Notes: generated from the sequence alone by a model not told the origin. DNA of 35,070 nt from an uncultured Acidimicrobiales bacterium (GCA_937925335.1 CALEWY010000063.1:1-35070); one strand, 5' to 3'. Positions 1 to 8,157 are shown, counted from the stretch's first letter. Numbers and translations: made by a program.

Positions 1-58
1 GGATAGGTAAACCAATTTGTGGTGCTGCTAAACCAACGCCATTGGCTTTGTACATGGT
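1..58 (-). CDS. def: Peptide deformylase fragment, cut by the left edge
   Basis: Read on the minus strand from about position 58 to the edge, the frame gives TMYKANGVGLAAPQIGLPI. This is the strongly conserved peptide deformylase motif 1 (GxGLAAPQ), part of the enzyme that removes the formyl group from nascent proteins. The rest of the enzyme would lie beyond the left edge. The usual ~40 N-terminal residues are absent: upstream the frame gives unrelated residues and meets a TAG at 109-107. Positions 1-55 are about 44% GC by hand count and use TTA leucine codons, whereas 56-110 are about 65% GC like the rest of the window. The motif call is firm. Whether this is a broken gene, a transferred scrap or an assembly chimera is open. 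Confidence 0.6.
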
Positions 59-373
59 GCTGCGCGAACCACATTGGGAAGGCCACGACCGCCGAGTTGG
101 CGGCAACTAGCCGCCGCGGCGCCGATCGTCACGGAGGCCGCGGCGACGTTGCGACCTTCAGCGAGTGACAGGAAAGCGAGCGGCGGCGGCAACGAACGGG
201 CGGGTTGTACCCGGTACCCGCCGGTGAGCGTTTGAGCGCGCCGTCATCGACGTGCGCGCCCGGGGCGCGCCAGCCGTGAGTCGGGCTCGCTACCTTGACG
301 TTTCTTCACCGATTCGGTGAGCTCGGCGGCCTCGGCCCCCTTCGAATGAGAGTGTCTTGAAGGGACAGGTCCG
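59..373. other. Intergenic region upstream of comM
   Basis: I found no convincing gene here on either strand; short open frames do not resemble known proteins. A TACCTT box at 291-296 could be a -10 element for comM, but no clear -35 is visible. A perfect 7-bp inverted repeat with a 1-base centre (306-320) lies just downstream of it. The comM ribosome site (AAGGGACAGG type) is at about 359-369. Confidence 0.4.
306..320. promoter_or_regulatory. Inverted repeat TCACCGA-T-TCGGTGA, possible operator
   Basis: The arms TCACCGA and TCGGTGA are perfect complements around one base. The site sits about 10 bases after a possible -10 box and 54 bases before the comM start, a reasonable place for a repressor site in the transcribed leader. 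No regulator is identified, and a chance palindrome is possible. Confidence 0.25.
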
Positions 374-1903
374 ATGCATGCCCACGTGAACGCAGCGACG
401 GTGCACGGCGTGAGCGGGATTCCCGTTCGTGTGGAAGTTGTCGTGGCTCAGGGATTGCCGATGTTCAACATCATCGGCCTCGGCAACTCGTCGACCCGCG
501 AGGCTCGAGATCGAGTCCGCGCAGCGATCGCGTCGAGTCGCTTTCCCTTCCCGCAGTCGAAGGTCACGGTCAGTCTCACGCCAGCCGATCTGCCGAAGCG
601 GGGAGCGGGATTCGACCTCGCCATTGCCCTCGGTGTGCTCGCCGCAGCGAAGACGTTGAACGATGATGCTCGTCGAGAGTTGGCGAGTCTCGGAGTCATC
701 GGCGAGCTCGGTCTCGACGGTTCGGTTCGGTCCGTCGCTGGACTGGTCAGCCTTGCGGACGGCGTCATCGGGCAGGAGGTCGTCGTCGCCGCCGATGGAG
801 CAAACGAAGCGGCCGCGGTGCGCTCGGGTGAGGTCCGCGGTGTGAGTTCGCTTCGCGAAGTGGTGGAGTGGCTCAACGGTGAAGGCCTTCGCCCCTCGAT
901 CGTTGAACCAACGAAACCGCCCGAGCTCTGGCACGACGGCCCAGATCTTGCCGACGTTCGTGGACAACCGCTGGCGCGGTACGCCCTCGAGGTGGCGGCG
1001 GCAGGCGGACACAATCTCTTCATGCAGGGTCCGCCGGGCGCTGGCAAAACAATGCTCGCGTCTCGTCTTGCCAGCATCTTGCCGGCGCTCGATGACGATG
1101 AGGCGATCGCGCTCACCCGCGTCCACTCCGTGGTTGGGCTTCGAGTTCCACAGGGTGGGCTTGTCCGCAAGCCCCCGTTTCGGGCACCACACGTCAACGT
1201 GTCCGAGGTGGCGTTGATCGGAGGCGGCTCGGCCTACGTCAACCCTGGCGAAGTCTCTCGTTCTCATGGCGGTGTCTTGTTCCTCGATGAGGTTGGAGAG
1301 ATGTCTCGCAGGGTCATCGACCAGCTTCGAACACCTATGGAGGCCGGCTCCGTGCTCATCTCTCGATCCGAGTTCTCCGTCACCATGCCGGCGAGGTTCC
1401 AGCTCGTCGCGGCGATGAACCCGTGCCCGTGTGGCCTCGGTGGAGGGCGCGATGGGCTGTGCCGTTGCACCCAACTCGCGATCGATCGGTATCAAGGAAA
1501 GCTGTCGAGTCCGTTCCTCGACCGGTTCGATCTGCGAATCGCGGTCGAGCCGCCCGACCCGTTGCTGCTCTTTGACGGCGGGCCTGAGGAGGAGTCGAGC
1601 GCGGTCGTGCGAGAGCGAGTCATCAAGGCCCGGGCGAGATCCGCCGAACGAGGTCTTCGGTGCAACGCCGACTTGCCCGATGGTTGGCTCGAACGCGTCG
1701 CCCCACTTTCGAGCGGCGCCCGATCGATGCTGCGCCAAGTGCTGAAGAACGGTCAGCTCACCGCTCGTGGCCTCCGCCGAGTACGCACCGTCGCTCGAAC
1801 CATTGCTGATCTCGACGATGCCGGAGACGAAATCGGCGAGGAGCCGATCGCTCGTGCTCTTGGGATGCGCGTGAATTCAGGACTGAGGAGTTTGGCAGCA
1901 TGA
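374..1903 (+). CDS. comM: ComM/YifB-family Mg-chelatase-like AAA+ ATPase
   Basis: This 509-residue protein has the usual length and layout of ComM/YifB. An N-terminal Lon-like ChlI domain covers about residues 1-170. An AAA+ core follows with Walker A GPPGAGKT at 219-226, Walker B VLFLDE at 301-306 and the family motif NPCPCG at 349-354, then a C-terminal Mg-chelatase domain. ComM-type proteins are DnaB-like helicases that promote branch migration during natural transformation. That role is known from Gram-negative bacteria and is inferred here. The stop overlaps the dprA start by four bases (ATGA at 1900-1903), so the two are probably translationally coupled, which fits a joint role in processing incoming single-stranded DNA. 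Confidence 0.96.
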   Translation: MHAHVNAATVHGVSGIPVRVEVVVAQGLPMFNIIGLGNSSTREARDRVRAAIASSRFPFPQSKVTVSLTPADLPKRGAGFDLAIALGVLAAAKTLNDDARRELASLGVIGELGLDGSVRSVAGLVSLADGVIGQEVVVAADGANEAAAVRSGEVRGVSSLREVVEWLNGEGLRPSIVEPTKPPELWHDGPDLADVRGQPLARYALEVAAAGGHNLFMQGPPGAGKTMLASRLASILPALDDDEAIALTRVHSVVGLRVPQGGLVRKPPFRAPHVNVSEVALIGGGSAYVNPGEVSRSHGGVLFLDEVGEMSRRVIDQLRTPMEAGSVLISRSEFSVTMPARFQLVAAMNPCPCGLGGGRDGLCRCTQLAIDRYQGKLSSPFLDRFDLRIAVEPPDPLLLFDGGPEEESSAVVRERVIKARARSAERGLRCNADLPDGWLERVAPLSSGARSMLRQVLKNGQLTARGLRRVRTVARTIADLDDAGDEIGEEPIARALGMRVNSGLRSLAA

Positions 1904-3099
1904 CCCCTGACCAGCTCGCCCTTATCCGGCTCCTCTCACTCGACACCCTCGGACCGGCCCGGTGTCGCTGGCTCACCGCCGACGTTGGCCCGGCGGCGAC
2001 GGTTGAGTGGTTGCTCGGTGGCCAAGCGCCGGCCCTCGGTCCCTCGCCGCGGGGTGTCACCACCGAGGTGATCGACCGTTGGCGATCGCTTCTGCGAGAG
2101 CGTCTTGCTCAACACTCCGACGAGGCGATCATCGAACGCTACGAAGCTGCGGGCGTGAGCGTCGTCGATGCCGTTCATGACGCCTGGCCGTTCTCGAACG
2201 ATCCCGATCCGCCCGGTCTGTTGTTCTGCCGCGGCGACCTCGGCTTGCTCGATCACAGGCCGGCGGTGGCCATCGTTGGCTCACGACGATGCACGAGCGT
2301 TGGTCGCACCGTTGCCGAGCGACTGGGAGCGGAACTCTCGGCGATGGGTGTTGCCGTCGTCAGCGGTTTGGCTCTCGGAGTCGACGGCGAAGCCCACGGC
2401 GGGGTGTTCAAGGCCTGGGCCCACGCCGGTGGCCGTGCGGGTCCGCCGATCGGCGTGGTCGCATCGGGTCTGGACGTCGTCTACCCGAAGAACCACGGAA
2501 AGCTCTGGGAACGGGTGGCTTCCGATGGCTTGCTCGTCAGCGAAACCCCGCTGGGTGTTTCACCAAACCGTTGGAGGTTCCCCGCGAGGAACCGAATCAT
2601 CGCAGCGCTCGCCGACGGGGTTGTTGTGGTCGAAAGCCATGAGAAGGGTGGCGCACTGGGCACCGCTGACGAAGCGACGATTCGTGGTGTGCCCGTTCTG
2701 TCCGTCCCAGGCTCAGTTCTCAACGTGGCAGCCGATGGCACCAACCGCCTGCTGATGGAGGGAGCGATACCGATCCGCCATGCCACCGATGTGGTGGAAG
2801 CGCTCGGGATGACACCGGTTCCCGTGGACGAACCACCCATACCTGATGAGCAGCTGGCGCTTGCCATCGGCGATCACCCGCCACTTCACCAACCGCCAAT
2901 CGGTCACCCAGATCTCGGTCACCTACCCCTGAGCGCCGTCGACGAGCAGATCTGTCGTGAAGTGACGAGCGGTTCGGTCTCGATGGAGCGATTGGCCCAC
3001 GCTTGTGACGTTCCGGTCATGGACATCGTCGTCGCCACACAGAAACTCGCTTTGCGTGGTGTTTTGGTGATCGATGGCAACCGAGTGCGGTTGCCATGA
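1900..3099 (+). CDS. dprA: DNA-processing protein DprA
   Basis: DprA binds single-stranded DNA in the cytoplasm and loads RecA during transformation and recombination. The 399-residue protein has a helical N-terminal region, then the Rossmann-like DprA fold with GSRR at 127-130, SGLALGVDGEAH at 155-166 and GLDVVYP near 190. The ARNRIIAAL and GALGTADEA segments of the family follow. The C-terminal ~70 residues look like the winged-helix domain found in many DprA proteins, after a Pro/His-rich linker. The ATG at 1900 overlaps the comM stop and has a GAGGAG ribosome site at 1885-1890. No other competence gene is visible nearby, so competence itself is not shown. Confidence 0.95.
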   Translation: MTPDQLALIRLLSLDTLGPARCRWLTADVGPAATVEWLLGGQAPALGPSPRGVTTEVIDRWRSLLRERLAQHSDEAIIERYEAAGVSVVDAVHDAWPFSNDPDPPGLLFCRGDLGLLDHRPAVAIVGSRRCTSVGRTVAERLGAELSAMGVAVVSGLALGVDGEAHGGVFKAWAHAGGRAGPPIGVVASGLDVVYPKNHGKLWERVASDGLLVSETPLGVSPNRWRFPARNRIIAALADGVVVVESHEKGGALGTADEATIRGVPVLSVPGSVLNVAADGTNRLLMEGAIPIRHATDVVEALGMTPVPVDEPPIPDEQLALAIGDHPPLHQPPIGHPDLGHLPLSAVDEQICREVTSGSVSMERLAHACDVPVMDIVVATQKLALRGVLVIDGNRVRLP

Positions 3100-3414
3100 C
3101 CTCAAACCTGGGCCAAACGAACCAGAAGTGGGTGAGCATCCCCATGCTGAGCGCGACCGCCACTACCCTCTGCTGTCTTGTCGACCGACGTCCGTACTCG
3201 CTACCTGGAAGCCCTTGGTTTCCAGCCAGTTGCCACGCTGGAGCGACCCCCGACGCCGGTCACCACGGATGTTCACGCAAAAGAATCCGAGAAAGTTGCT
3301 GCAACTTCTCACTTTGCGTGGCTGAGTTCCGACGGAGAGTGGGTGCGAACATCCCAGGGCGACCTGGACGTGTCCGCATCTTCATCTGGCGGAACAACAT
3401 CCTTGGCGGGAACA
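3100..3414 (+). promoter_or_regulatory. Leader region of the sigma-factor gene, with nested hairpin
   Basis: This gap of about 315 bases separates dprA from the likely sigma start. A TACCCT box at 3164-3169 could be a -10 element. A two-tier hairpin spans 3274-3320. The outer 8-bp stem CACGCAAA/TTTGCGTG is perfect (3274-3281 with 3313-3320). The inner stem pairs 3289-3299 with 3301-3310 apart from one bulged A. No T-run follows, so it is not an obvious intrinsic terminator. The frame is open from a TTG at 3178, so part of this stretch could instead be an N-terminal extension of the sigma factor. Third-position GC by hand count falls to about half between 3277 and 3414, which favours non-coding. 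Confidence 0.45.
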
Positions 3415-4197
3415 GTGGCAGACATAGACAATGCGGAAGACCTCGAAGCGGTCTGGACGCGCTACAAGAAGAATCCTGGGCAAAAGGAACGCGATCAGCT
3501 GATCGTCTACTACGCCCCGTTGGTCAAATACGTGGCAGGCAGGATTGCATCCGGCCTCCCACAGAACGTCGACCAAGCGGATCTCGTGAGCTACGGCATG
3601 TTCGGGCTCATCGACGCGATCACCAAGTTCGATCCCGAACGAGGATTCAAGTTCGAGACCTACGCAATCTCCCGAATCAAGGGAGCCGTGCTCGACGAGC
3701 TGCGGTCGATCGACTGGGTGCCACGCTCCGTGAGGGCGAAGGCCAAGTCTGTCGAACGGGCGATGACCAAACTCGAATCGACGCTCCACCGAGCGCCGAC
3801 CGACGAGGAAATCGCCGACGAGCTCGACATGACCATGGACCAGCTCCTGGCGATCTACAACCAGATCAGCTCGCTTGGCCTCGTCGCACTCGACGAGATG
3901 CTCAGCTTTGGAAGCGGCGGCGAAAGCCTCACCCTTGGCGACACACTCGCCGACTCCCACGACGGCCCTGGTGGCATGTACGAACGAGTCGAGATGCGAC
4001 AGATGCTCGCCGAGGCGATCAACCGCATGAACGAGCGAGCCAAGATCGTGCTCACGCTCTACTACTACGAGAACCTCACGCTTGCTGAAATCGGCAACGT
4101 GTTGGGCGTGACCGAAAGCCGGGTGTGCCAGATCCACACCAAGGCTGTTCTTCAGCTCCGCAGCCGGTTGGCTGCTCAGGAGCGAGAAGCGGTCTAA
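3415..4197 (+). CDS. whiG: RNA polymerase sigma factor, FliA/WhiG family
   Basis: This is a sigma-70-type factor of the FliA/WhiG/SigD group, which directs RNA polymerase to motility or developmental promoters. Region 2 is clear, with LVSYGMFGLIDAI at about 57-69 and FETYAISRIKGA at 80-91, and the family hallmark IDWVPRSVR at 99-107. Region 3 follows. Region 4 has the helix-turn-helix LAEIGNVLGVTESRVCQIH near residues 225-243. With the GTG at 3415 the protein is 260 residues, the normal size. A weak GGCGGG ribosome site lies four bases upstream. An alternative TTG at 3178, eight bases after a TACCCT box, would add 79 residues unlike the family. Family is firm, start uncertain; the regulon cannot be read from here. 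Confidence 0.9.
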   Translation: MADIDNAEDLEAVWTRYKKNPGQKERDQLIVYYAPLVKYVAGRIASGLPQNVDQADLVSYGMFGLIDAITKFDPERGFKFETYAISRIKGAVLDELRSIDWVPRSVRAKAKSVERAMTKLESTLHRAPTDEEIADELDMTMDQLLAIYNQISSLGLVALDEMLSFGSGGESLTLGDTLADSHDGPGGMYERVEMRQMLAEAINRMNERAKIVLTLYYYENLTLAEIGNVLGVTESRVCQIHTKAVLQLRSRLAAQEREAV

Positions 4198-4242
4198 CCG
4201 CCTGTCGGCTCACTGCCGACACGCAACCCACGAACGAAGCAC

Positions 4243-4297
4243 AAGCGACCTTCCCCCTTCACATGTTGAATCGGGGAGGTCGCTTTGCTCGCTTTTT
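4243..4297 (+). terminator. Hairpin plus T-run overlapping the next gene's start
   Basis: The arm AAGCGACCTTCCCC (4243-4256) pairs with GGGGAGGTCGCTT (4273-4285) apart from one bulged T. A T-tract follows at 4293-4297. It can terminate the sigma-factor transcript. The 3' arm also contains the ribosome site GGGGAGG and touches the TTG start of the next gene, so the stem would hide that start in RNA. Confidence 0.6.
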
Positions 4298-5883
4298 GGT
4301 GTCGAGTTGGACGGGTTGTGGCTTTTGGTGTCGCCGTTGTGGTTTTGGCCGCTCACCCGGCAGTCGGCGAATGGATCCCGCCGGTCGACGCGCCCGTCGT
4401 CGATGGGTTCCGGCCGCCGAAGACCCGCTACGGCTCGGGCAACCGTGGCCTCGAATACGGGCTGAGCGCCGGGCAAGCGTTCATCGCCGTCGACTCCGGA
4501 ACGGTGGTCTACGCAGGTCGGGTCGGCCAGCATCGCCACATCACGGTTGATCATGGCGATGGATTGCGGTCGACCTACGCGTTCGTCACCACCATCGAGG
4601 TCGTTCGGGGTCAACGAGTGCGGCAAGGTCAGCGCCTCGGCACAGCGGGCCCCGGCTTCCACCTCACGGCGAGGCTGGGCGACACTTACGTCGATCCGAA
4701 TCTTCTCTTCGCCGGCTACGAAGTGTCGCTTCGCTTGACCGAGTCAGCGTTGCCATCACAGGCAGGTCGGTCGAGTGCAGGGCGGTCCGAGGTGGCCCCG
4801 GTTGAGCGCAGCGGATGGGACGCACTGCTGGCTGCGAACGACGCGGCATCGCAGCTGTCGCTGACCAACCGAATCACATCGGCCGGGATGGCTGCTGGCG
4901 CCTGGCTGCACCTCGAGTGCACGCCGGATGAATCGCCGGTTGCCTCGCAGGCGCCCGGGTCGGCGGGGGAGCGGCGCGTCTTGATCCAGGTGGGCGGGCT
5001 CGGCTCGAGCACCGACGATGCGTCGATCACCCAACTCGATGAAGAGGCACTGGGTTACGCCGATGACGACGTCATCCGCTTCAGCTACGCCGGCCTCTGC
5101 GACGGGCCGAAGCCATCGGTGCAGAGCCCACCGGTGCAGAGTAATGACGCTGGTGACGGTCCGAGCGCCGGCTCGCTCGAAGAGGCACTGCCGCAGGAGA
5201 GCTACGAGGGGATGGACACACATCAAGACGTCTACGCCTCGGCGGAGAACCTCGCTGACCTGATCGAGGCTGCCAACGCCGAACGTCCCGGACAACCGAT
5301 CGACATCGCCGCACACTCGCTCGGTGGCGTGGTGACGCGTCTCGCGCTCGAGATCTTGCAAGAGCGCGGCGGGCCGCTTCCTTCGGTCGTGGTGACGATC
5401 GGGTCGCCCCACGGCGGAGCAAACCTCGGAACGGCCGCACAAGTGGGAGCCGGCGCGCCCGCAGGCTCAGTGATTGCCGGCATCACCGAGGCAGTGACCG
5501 GCGATGATCTCGCGAACGCTGACTCGGTGGCACAAATCGCTCAGGCAGGTTCGGTCAGTCTCGATCCGCCCGGTTTGCCGCCCGAGGGTGTCACCGTTGT
5601 TGCGATCGCCGGGTCAACCGATCTTGTCGTGCCAGCCGAGAACGCGACGTGGGATGGCGCCACCAACACGATCGTGCCAACCGCTGGTTCGGGTCTTGAT
5701 GCCCACAGCGATCTGCCCGGCACGTGGCAGGTCCAACGCGAGATCGAACTCGCGCTCGCCGGAGCGGCGCCACGCTGTGTTGGGCTGGGCACGGTGCTCG
5801 CCGGGGCCGGTGCCTCCGGAGTCACCTCTGCAGCCGAGAGCGGAGCGGCGATCGTCATCGGTGCAGCCCGCTGGCTCCGATAG
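4285..5883 (+). CDS. Exported fusion: degenerate LytM/M23-like domain plus lipase-like alpha/beta hydrolase
   Basis: The 532-residue protein starts at a TTG with the ribosome site GGGGAGG at 4273-4279. An N-terminal hydrophobic signal segment (about 9-28) ends near AHPAVGEW. Residues ~50-142 follow the M23/LytM fold (SGTVVYAG, RGQRVRQGQRLGT, YVDPNLLF). The zinc and catalytic positions look lost: NRGLEYG stands where HxGxD is expected, STYAF where YAH is expected, and FHLTA where HLH is expected. After a linker, residues ~230-490 form a lipase-like hydrolase with nucleophile elbow AHSLGG (Ser345), probable Asp446 in GSTDLVVP and His474 in LDAHSDLPG. It could be a wall-localised esterase with a peptidoglycan-binding module. 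Substrate is unknown. It sits where many actinobacteria have an M23 peptidase gene before rpsB. Confidence 0.8.
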   Translation: MLAFWCRVGRVVAFGVAVVVLAAHPAVGEWIPPVDAPVVDGFRPPKTRYGSGNRGLEYGLSAGQAFIAVDSGTVVYAGRVGQHRHITVDHGDGLRSTYAFVTTIEVVRGQRVRQGQRLGTAGPGFHLTARLGDTYVDPNLLFAGYEVSLRLTESALPSQAGRSSAGRSEVAPVERSGWDALLAANDAASQLSLTNRITSAGMAAGAWLHLECTPDESPVASQAPGSAGERRVLIQVGGLGSSTDDASITQLDEEALGYADDDVIRFSYAGLCDGPKPSVQSPPVQSNDAGDGPSAGSLEEALPQESYEGMDTHQDVYASAENLADLIEAANAERPGQPIDIAAHSLGGVVTRLALEILQERGGPLPSVVVTIGSPHGGANLGTAAQVGAGAPAGSVIAGITEAVTGDDLANADSVAQIAQAGSVSLDPPGLPPEGVTVVAIAGSTDLVVPAENATWDGATNTIVPTAGSGLDAHSDLPGTWQVQREIELALAGAAPRCVGLGTVLAGAGASGVTSAAESGAAIVIGAARWLR

Positions 5884-6013
5884 CTCACGTCGCGTGCATC
5901 GGTTCGCGTGCCCGGGGCATCAGGTCGGAGTAGAGCGCAACCAAAACGCGCCGAAATGGCGCCGGGGTGCTCCGACCCTTCGATCCTTCAGGGCTTGTGC
6001 CGATTGGGCTGGG

Positions 6014-6042
6014 GAGTTGATCGATCGTCGACTCGCTAGGCT
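6014..6042 (+). promoter_or_regulatory. Probable rpsB promoter
   Basis: A TAGGCT -10 box at 6037-6042 is preceded by a TTGA-containing -35-like stretch around 6014-6022. Spacing to an exact TTGATC would be short (14 bases), so the -35 is less certain than the -10. The transcript would begin near 6049 and include the leader hairpin at 6085-6135. Confidence 0.5.
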
Positions 6043-6084
6043 TTCGAGCTGAATCGGATCTCCCGGTTCACACACTCACCAACA

Positions 6085-6135
6085 CGAACGGCCGTATTCC
6101 ACGGTCACCGACTCGATTCGGTGCTCGGCCGTTCG
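6085..6135 (+). promoter_or_regulatory. Nested leader hairpin upstream of rpsB
   Basis: A perfect 10-bp outer stem (CGAACGGCCG at 6085-6094 with CGGCCGTTCG at 6126-6135) encloses a 6-bp stem CACCGA/TCGGTG (6106-6111 with 6118-6123) with loop CTCGAT. An 11-base unpaired strand faces two bases on the other side. The structure ends 21 bases before the rpsB ATG, just ahead of the GAAGGA ribosome site. Ribosomal protein genes often use such leaders for autoregulation; S2 binding is inferred only from position. Confidence 0.5.
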
Positions 6136-6156
6136 CTCAACCGAAGGAACCAAACC

Positions 6157-7152
6157 ATGACAGCTGTCGTGTCCATGAAACAACTGCTCGACGCCGGTGT
6201 GCATTTCGGCCACCAGACCCGCCGTTGGAACCCAAAGATGCAGCGGTTCATCCACGGCGAGCGCAACGGGATCTACCTCGTTGACCTCGTGCAGACGCTC
6301 TCTCGTATCGAAAAGGCCTACACCTACGTGCGCGACACCGTCGCTGAGGGTGGCTCCGTTCTGTTCGTCGGAACGAAGAAGCAGGCTCAAGAGCCAATCC
6401 GCACCCACGCTGTCTCGGTTGGCATGCCCTACGTCGACCAGCGTTGGCTCGGCGGCATGCTCACCAACTATCAGACCATCTCCAAGCGAGTCGCCAAGCT
6501 CATCGAGTACGAGCGCATGCGCGCCGCTGGCGACTTCGAAGACATGCCGAAGAAGGAAGCCCTCCGCTACACGCGTGAGATCGAGAAGCTCGAGCGCAAC
6601 ATCGGCGGAATCAAGACCATGGCCAAGCAGCCTTCGGTCGTCTTCGTGATGGACACCATCAAAGAGCACATCGCGGTCACCGAAGCTCGCAAGCTCGGTA
6701 TCCCGATCGTGGCTGTGGTCGACACCAACTGCGACCCCGATCTCATCACCTTCCCGATCCCCGGCAATGACGACGCCATCCGCTCCGCAGAGCTCATGAC
6801 CCGCGTCATCGCCGAGGCCGTTGCCGAGGGCAAGATCATGCACGCTCAGAAGCACGGCGTGCCGGACGCACCGTCAGAGCGCACCGCTGAGCAAGAGGCC
6901 GAGGTTGCAAGCGAGCAGGCTGAGGCCCGCCGCCAGGCCACCGCCGCTGCTGCTGAGCGTGAGGCTCGCATCGCGGCCGCCCAGGCCGAAGCCGAGAAGC
7001 GTGCCGCCGTCGAGCGCGCCGCCAAGGCTGAAGCCGCTGCCGCTGCCCCCGCCGAGGAAGCTCCCGCTGCAGAAGCAGCCGAGGCTCCCGCAGCAGACGA
7101 ATCGGCAGCAGCCGATGCCCCCGCCGCCGACGAGGCCGCACCCGAAGCCTGA
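6157..7152 (+). CDS. rpsB: 30S ribosomal protein S2
   Basis: S2 binds the head-body junction of the small ribosomal subunit. The conserved start [19 protein letters not shown] and the motifs [24 protein letters not shown] and [15 protein letters not shown] are present through about residue 230. The ATG at 6157 has GAAGGA at 6143-6148 and gives 331 residues; an upstream in-frame GTG lacks a ribosome site. The last ~90 residues are an Ala/Glu/Pro-rich, probably disordered tail beyond the usual end of S2. Such tails occur in some actinobacteria. tsf follows 42 bases later, the near-universal partner. Confidence 0.97.
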   Translation: MTAVVSMKQLLDAGVHFGHQTRRWNPKMQRFIHGERNGIYLVDLVQTLSRIEKAYTYVRDTVAEGGSVLFVGTKKQAQEPIRTHAVSVGMPYVDQRWLGGMLTNYQTISKRVAKLIEYERMRAAGDFEDMPKKEALRYTREIEKLERNIGGIKTMAKQPSVVFVMDTIKEHIAVTEARKLGIPIVAVVDTNCDPDLITFPIPGNDDAIRSAELMTRVIAEAVAEGKIMHAQKHGVPDAPSERTAEQEAEVASEQAEARRQATAAAAEREARIAAAQAEAEKRAAVERAAKAEAAAAAPAEEAPAAEAAEAPAADESAAADAPAADEAAPEA

Positions 7153-7194
7153 TCACTCGTTGATCACCCGCTCCTAGGAACGAAAGACCAGAAC

Positions 7195-7974
7195 ATGGCT
7201 GACTTCAGCGCGAAAGACGTACAAGACCTCCGCAAGTCCACCGGCGCCGGAATGATGGATTCCAAGAAGGCCCTCACCGAGGCTGACGGCGACATGGAAG
7301 CCGCAACCCAGATCCTTCGCGAGAAGGGCCTGGCCAAGGCGCTCACCCGTTCGGACCGCGACAACACCGAGGGCATCGTCATGATCGCCGAGAACGACTC
7401 GGCTGCGGCGATGGTTCACCTCAAGTCCGAGACCGACTTCTCGGCCAAGTCTGACGACTTCTTGGCACTCGCCCAGAGCCTCGTCGACATCGTCCTCGAA
7501 AAGGGCGCCGAGGGAATCGCTGACAAGCAAGAAGAGATCGAGACCCTCAAGCTCAACATCAAAGAGAACATCGAAGTCGGCACTGCCGTTCGTTACGACA
7601 AGAACGCTGACGCCACACTCGACGCCTATCTCCACGGTGGCGGCCGAGCCGGTGTGCTCATCGAGGCCACCGGCATCGACGCCGAGACCCTCCACGAGGT
7701 GGCGCTCCACGTTGCCTTCGGTAAGCCGAGCTACTTGAGCCGCGACGACGTCCCCGCCGAAGAGGTTGAGAAGGAGCGCGTTGCGCTGCTCGAGATCACC
7801 AAGAGCGAGGGCAAGCCTGAGCAGGCATGGGACAAGATCGTCGAGGGTCGAGTTAACGCTTGGTTCGGCGATCGTGTGCTGCTTGAGCAGGGCATGTTCG
7901 GCGACAAGGAAACCGTCGCTCAAAAGATCGGCGACGGAACGATCACCCGCTTCGACCTCGCCATGATCGGCTAG
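7195..7974 (+). CDS. tsf: Translation elongation factor Ts
   Basis: EF-Ts exchanges GDP for GTP on EF-Tu. The 259-residue protein has the N-terminal UBA-like domain with DLRKSTGAGMMDSKKAL at 11-27, the ETDFSAKSDDF segment near 79-89 that corresponds to the EF-Tu contact region, and the full core ending in a C-terminal helical module. It is in an operon with rpsB. A strong hairpin follows at 8061-8096, so most transcripts may stop before pyrH. Confidence 0.97.
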   Translation: MADFSAKDVQDLRKSTGAGMMDSKKALTEADGDMEAATQILREKGLAKALTRSDRDNTEGIVMIAENDSAAAMVHLKSETDFSAKSDDFLALAQSLVDIVLEKGAEGIADKQEEIETLKLNIKENIEVGTAVRYDKNADATLDAYLHGGGRAGVLIEATGIDAETLHEVALHVAFGKPSYLSRDDVPAEEVEKERVALLEITKSEGKPEQAWDKIVEGRVNAWFGDRVLLEQGMFGDKETVAQKIGDGTITRFDLAMIG

Positions 7975-8060
7975 CCAGCCTTGATCTTAAGGCCCGATCG
8001 TGGGCCATTGGGTTGGTTGACCAACCCGCACTGATTGGAAGTGCCTGTTCGCAGGTTTTG

Positions 8061-8096
8061 GAAAGGCTCCAGGGAGTAACCTCCCCGGAGCCTTTC
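8061..8096 (+). terminator. Long hairpin between tsf and pyrH
   Basis: GAAAGGCTCC (8061-8070) pairs perfectly with GGAGCCTTTC (8087-8096). Inside, GGGAG (8072-8076) pairs with CTCCC (8081-8085) around a TAAC loop, separated from the outer stem by one A-C mismatch. No long T-tract follows, so it may be a weak terminator, an RNA-stability stem or an attenuator. Confidence 0.6.
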
Positions 8097-8157
8097 ACTT
8101 GCACCGACACATGTTGGGGCGTGGCTGGCGGCGGAGCAGACAACCAGTGGGAGCACT

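Noticed and set aside
290..1738. Long open frame of 482 codons on the minus strand across comM
   Set aside because: It is antisense to a clear ComM protein and is Arg/His/Asp-rich, as expected from the complement of GC-rich codons.
3100..3414. Leader considered as a c-di-GMP, c-di-AMP or cobalamin riboswitch
   Set aside because: I could not match conserved cores of these classes; only the nested hairpin is supported.
3096..4088. Plus-strand frame of 330 codons overlapping the sigma gene
   Set aside because: It is Arg/Pro-rich and out of frame with the clear sigma-70 motifs.
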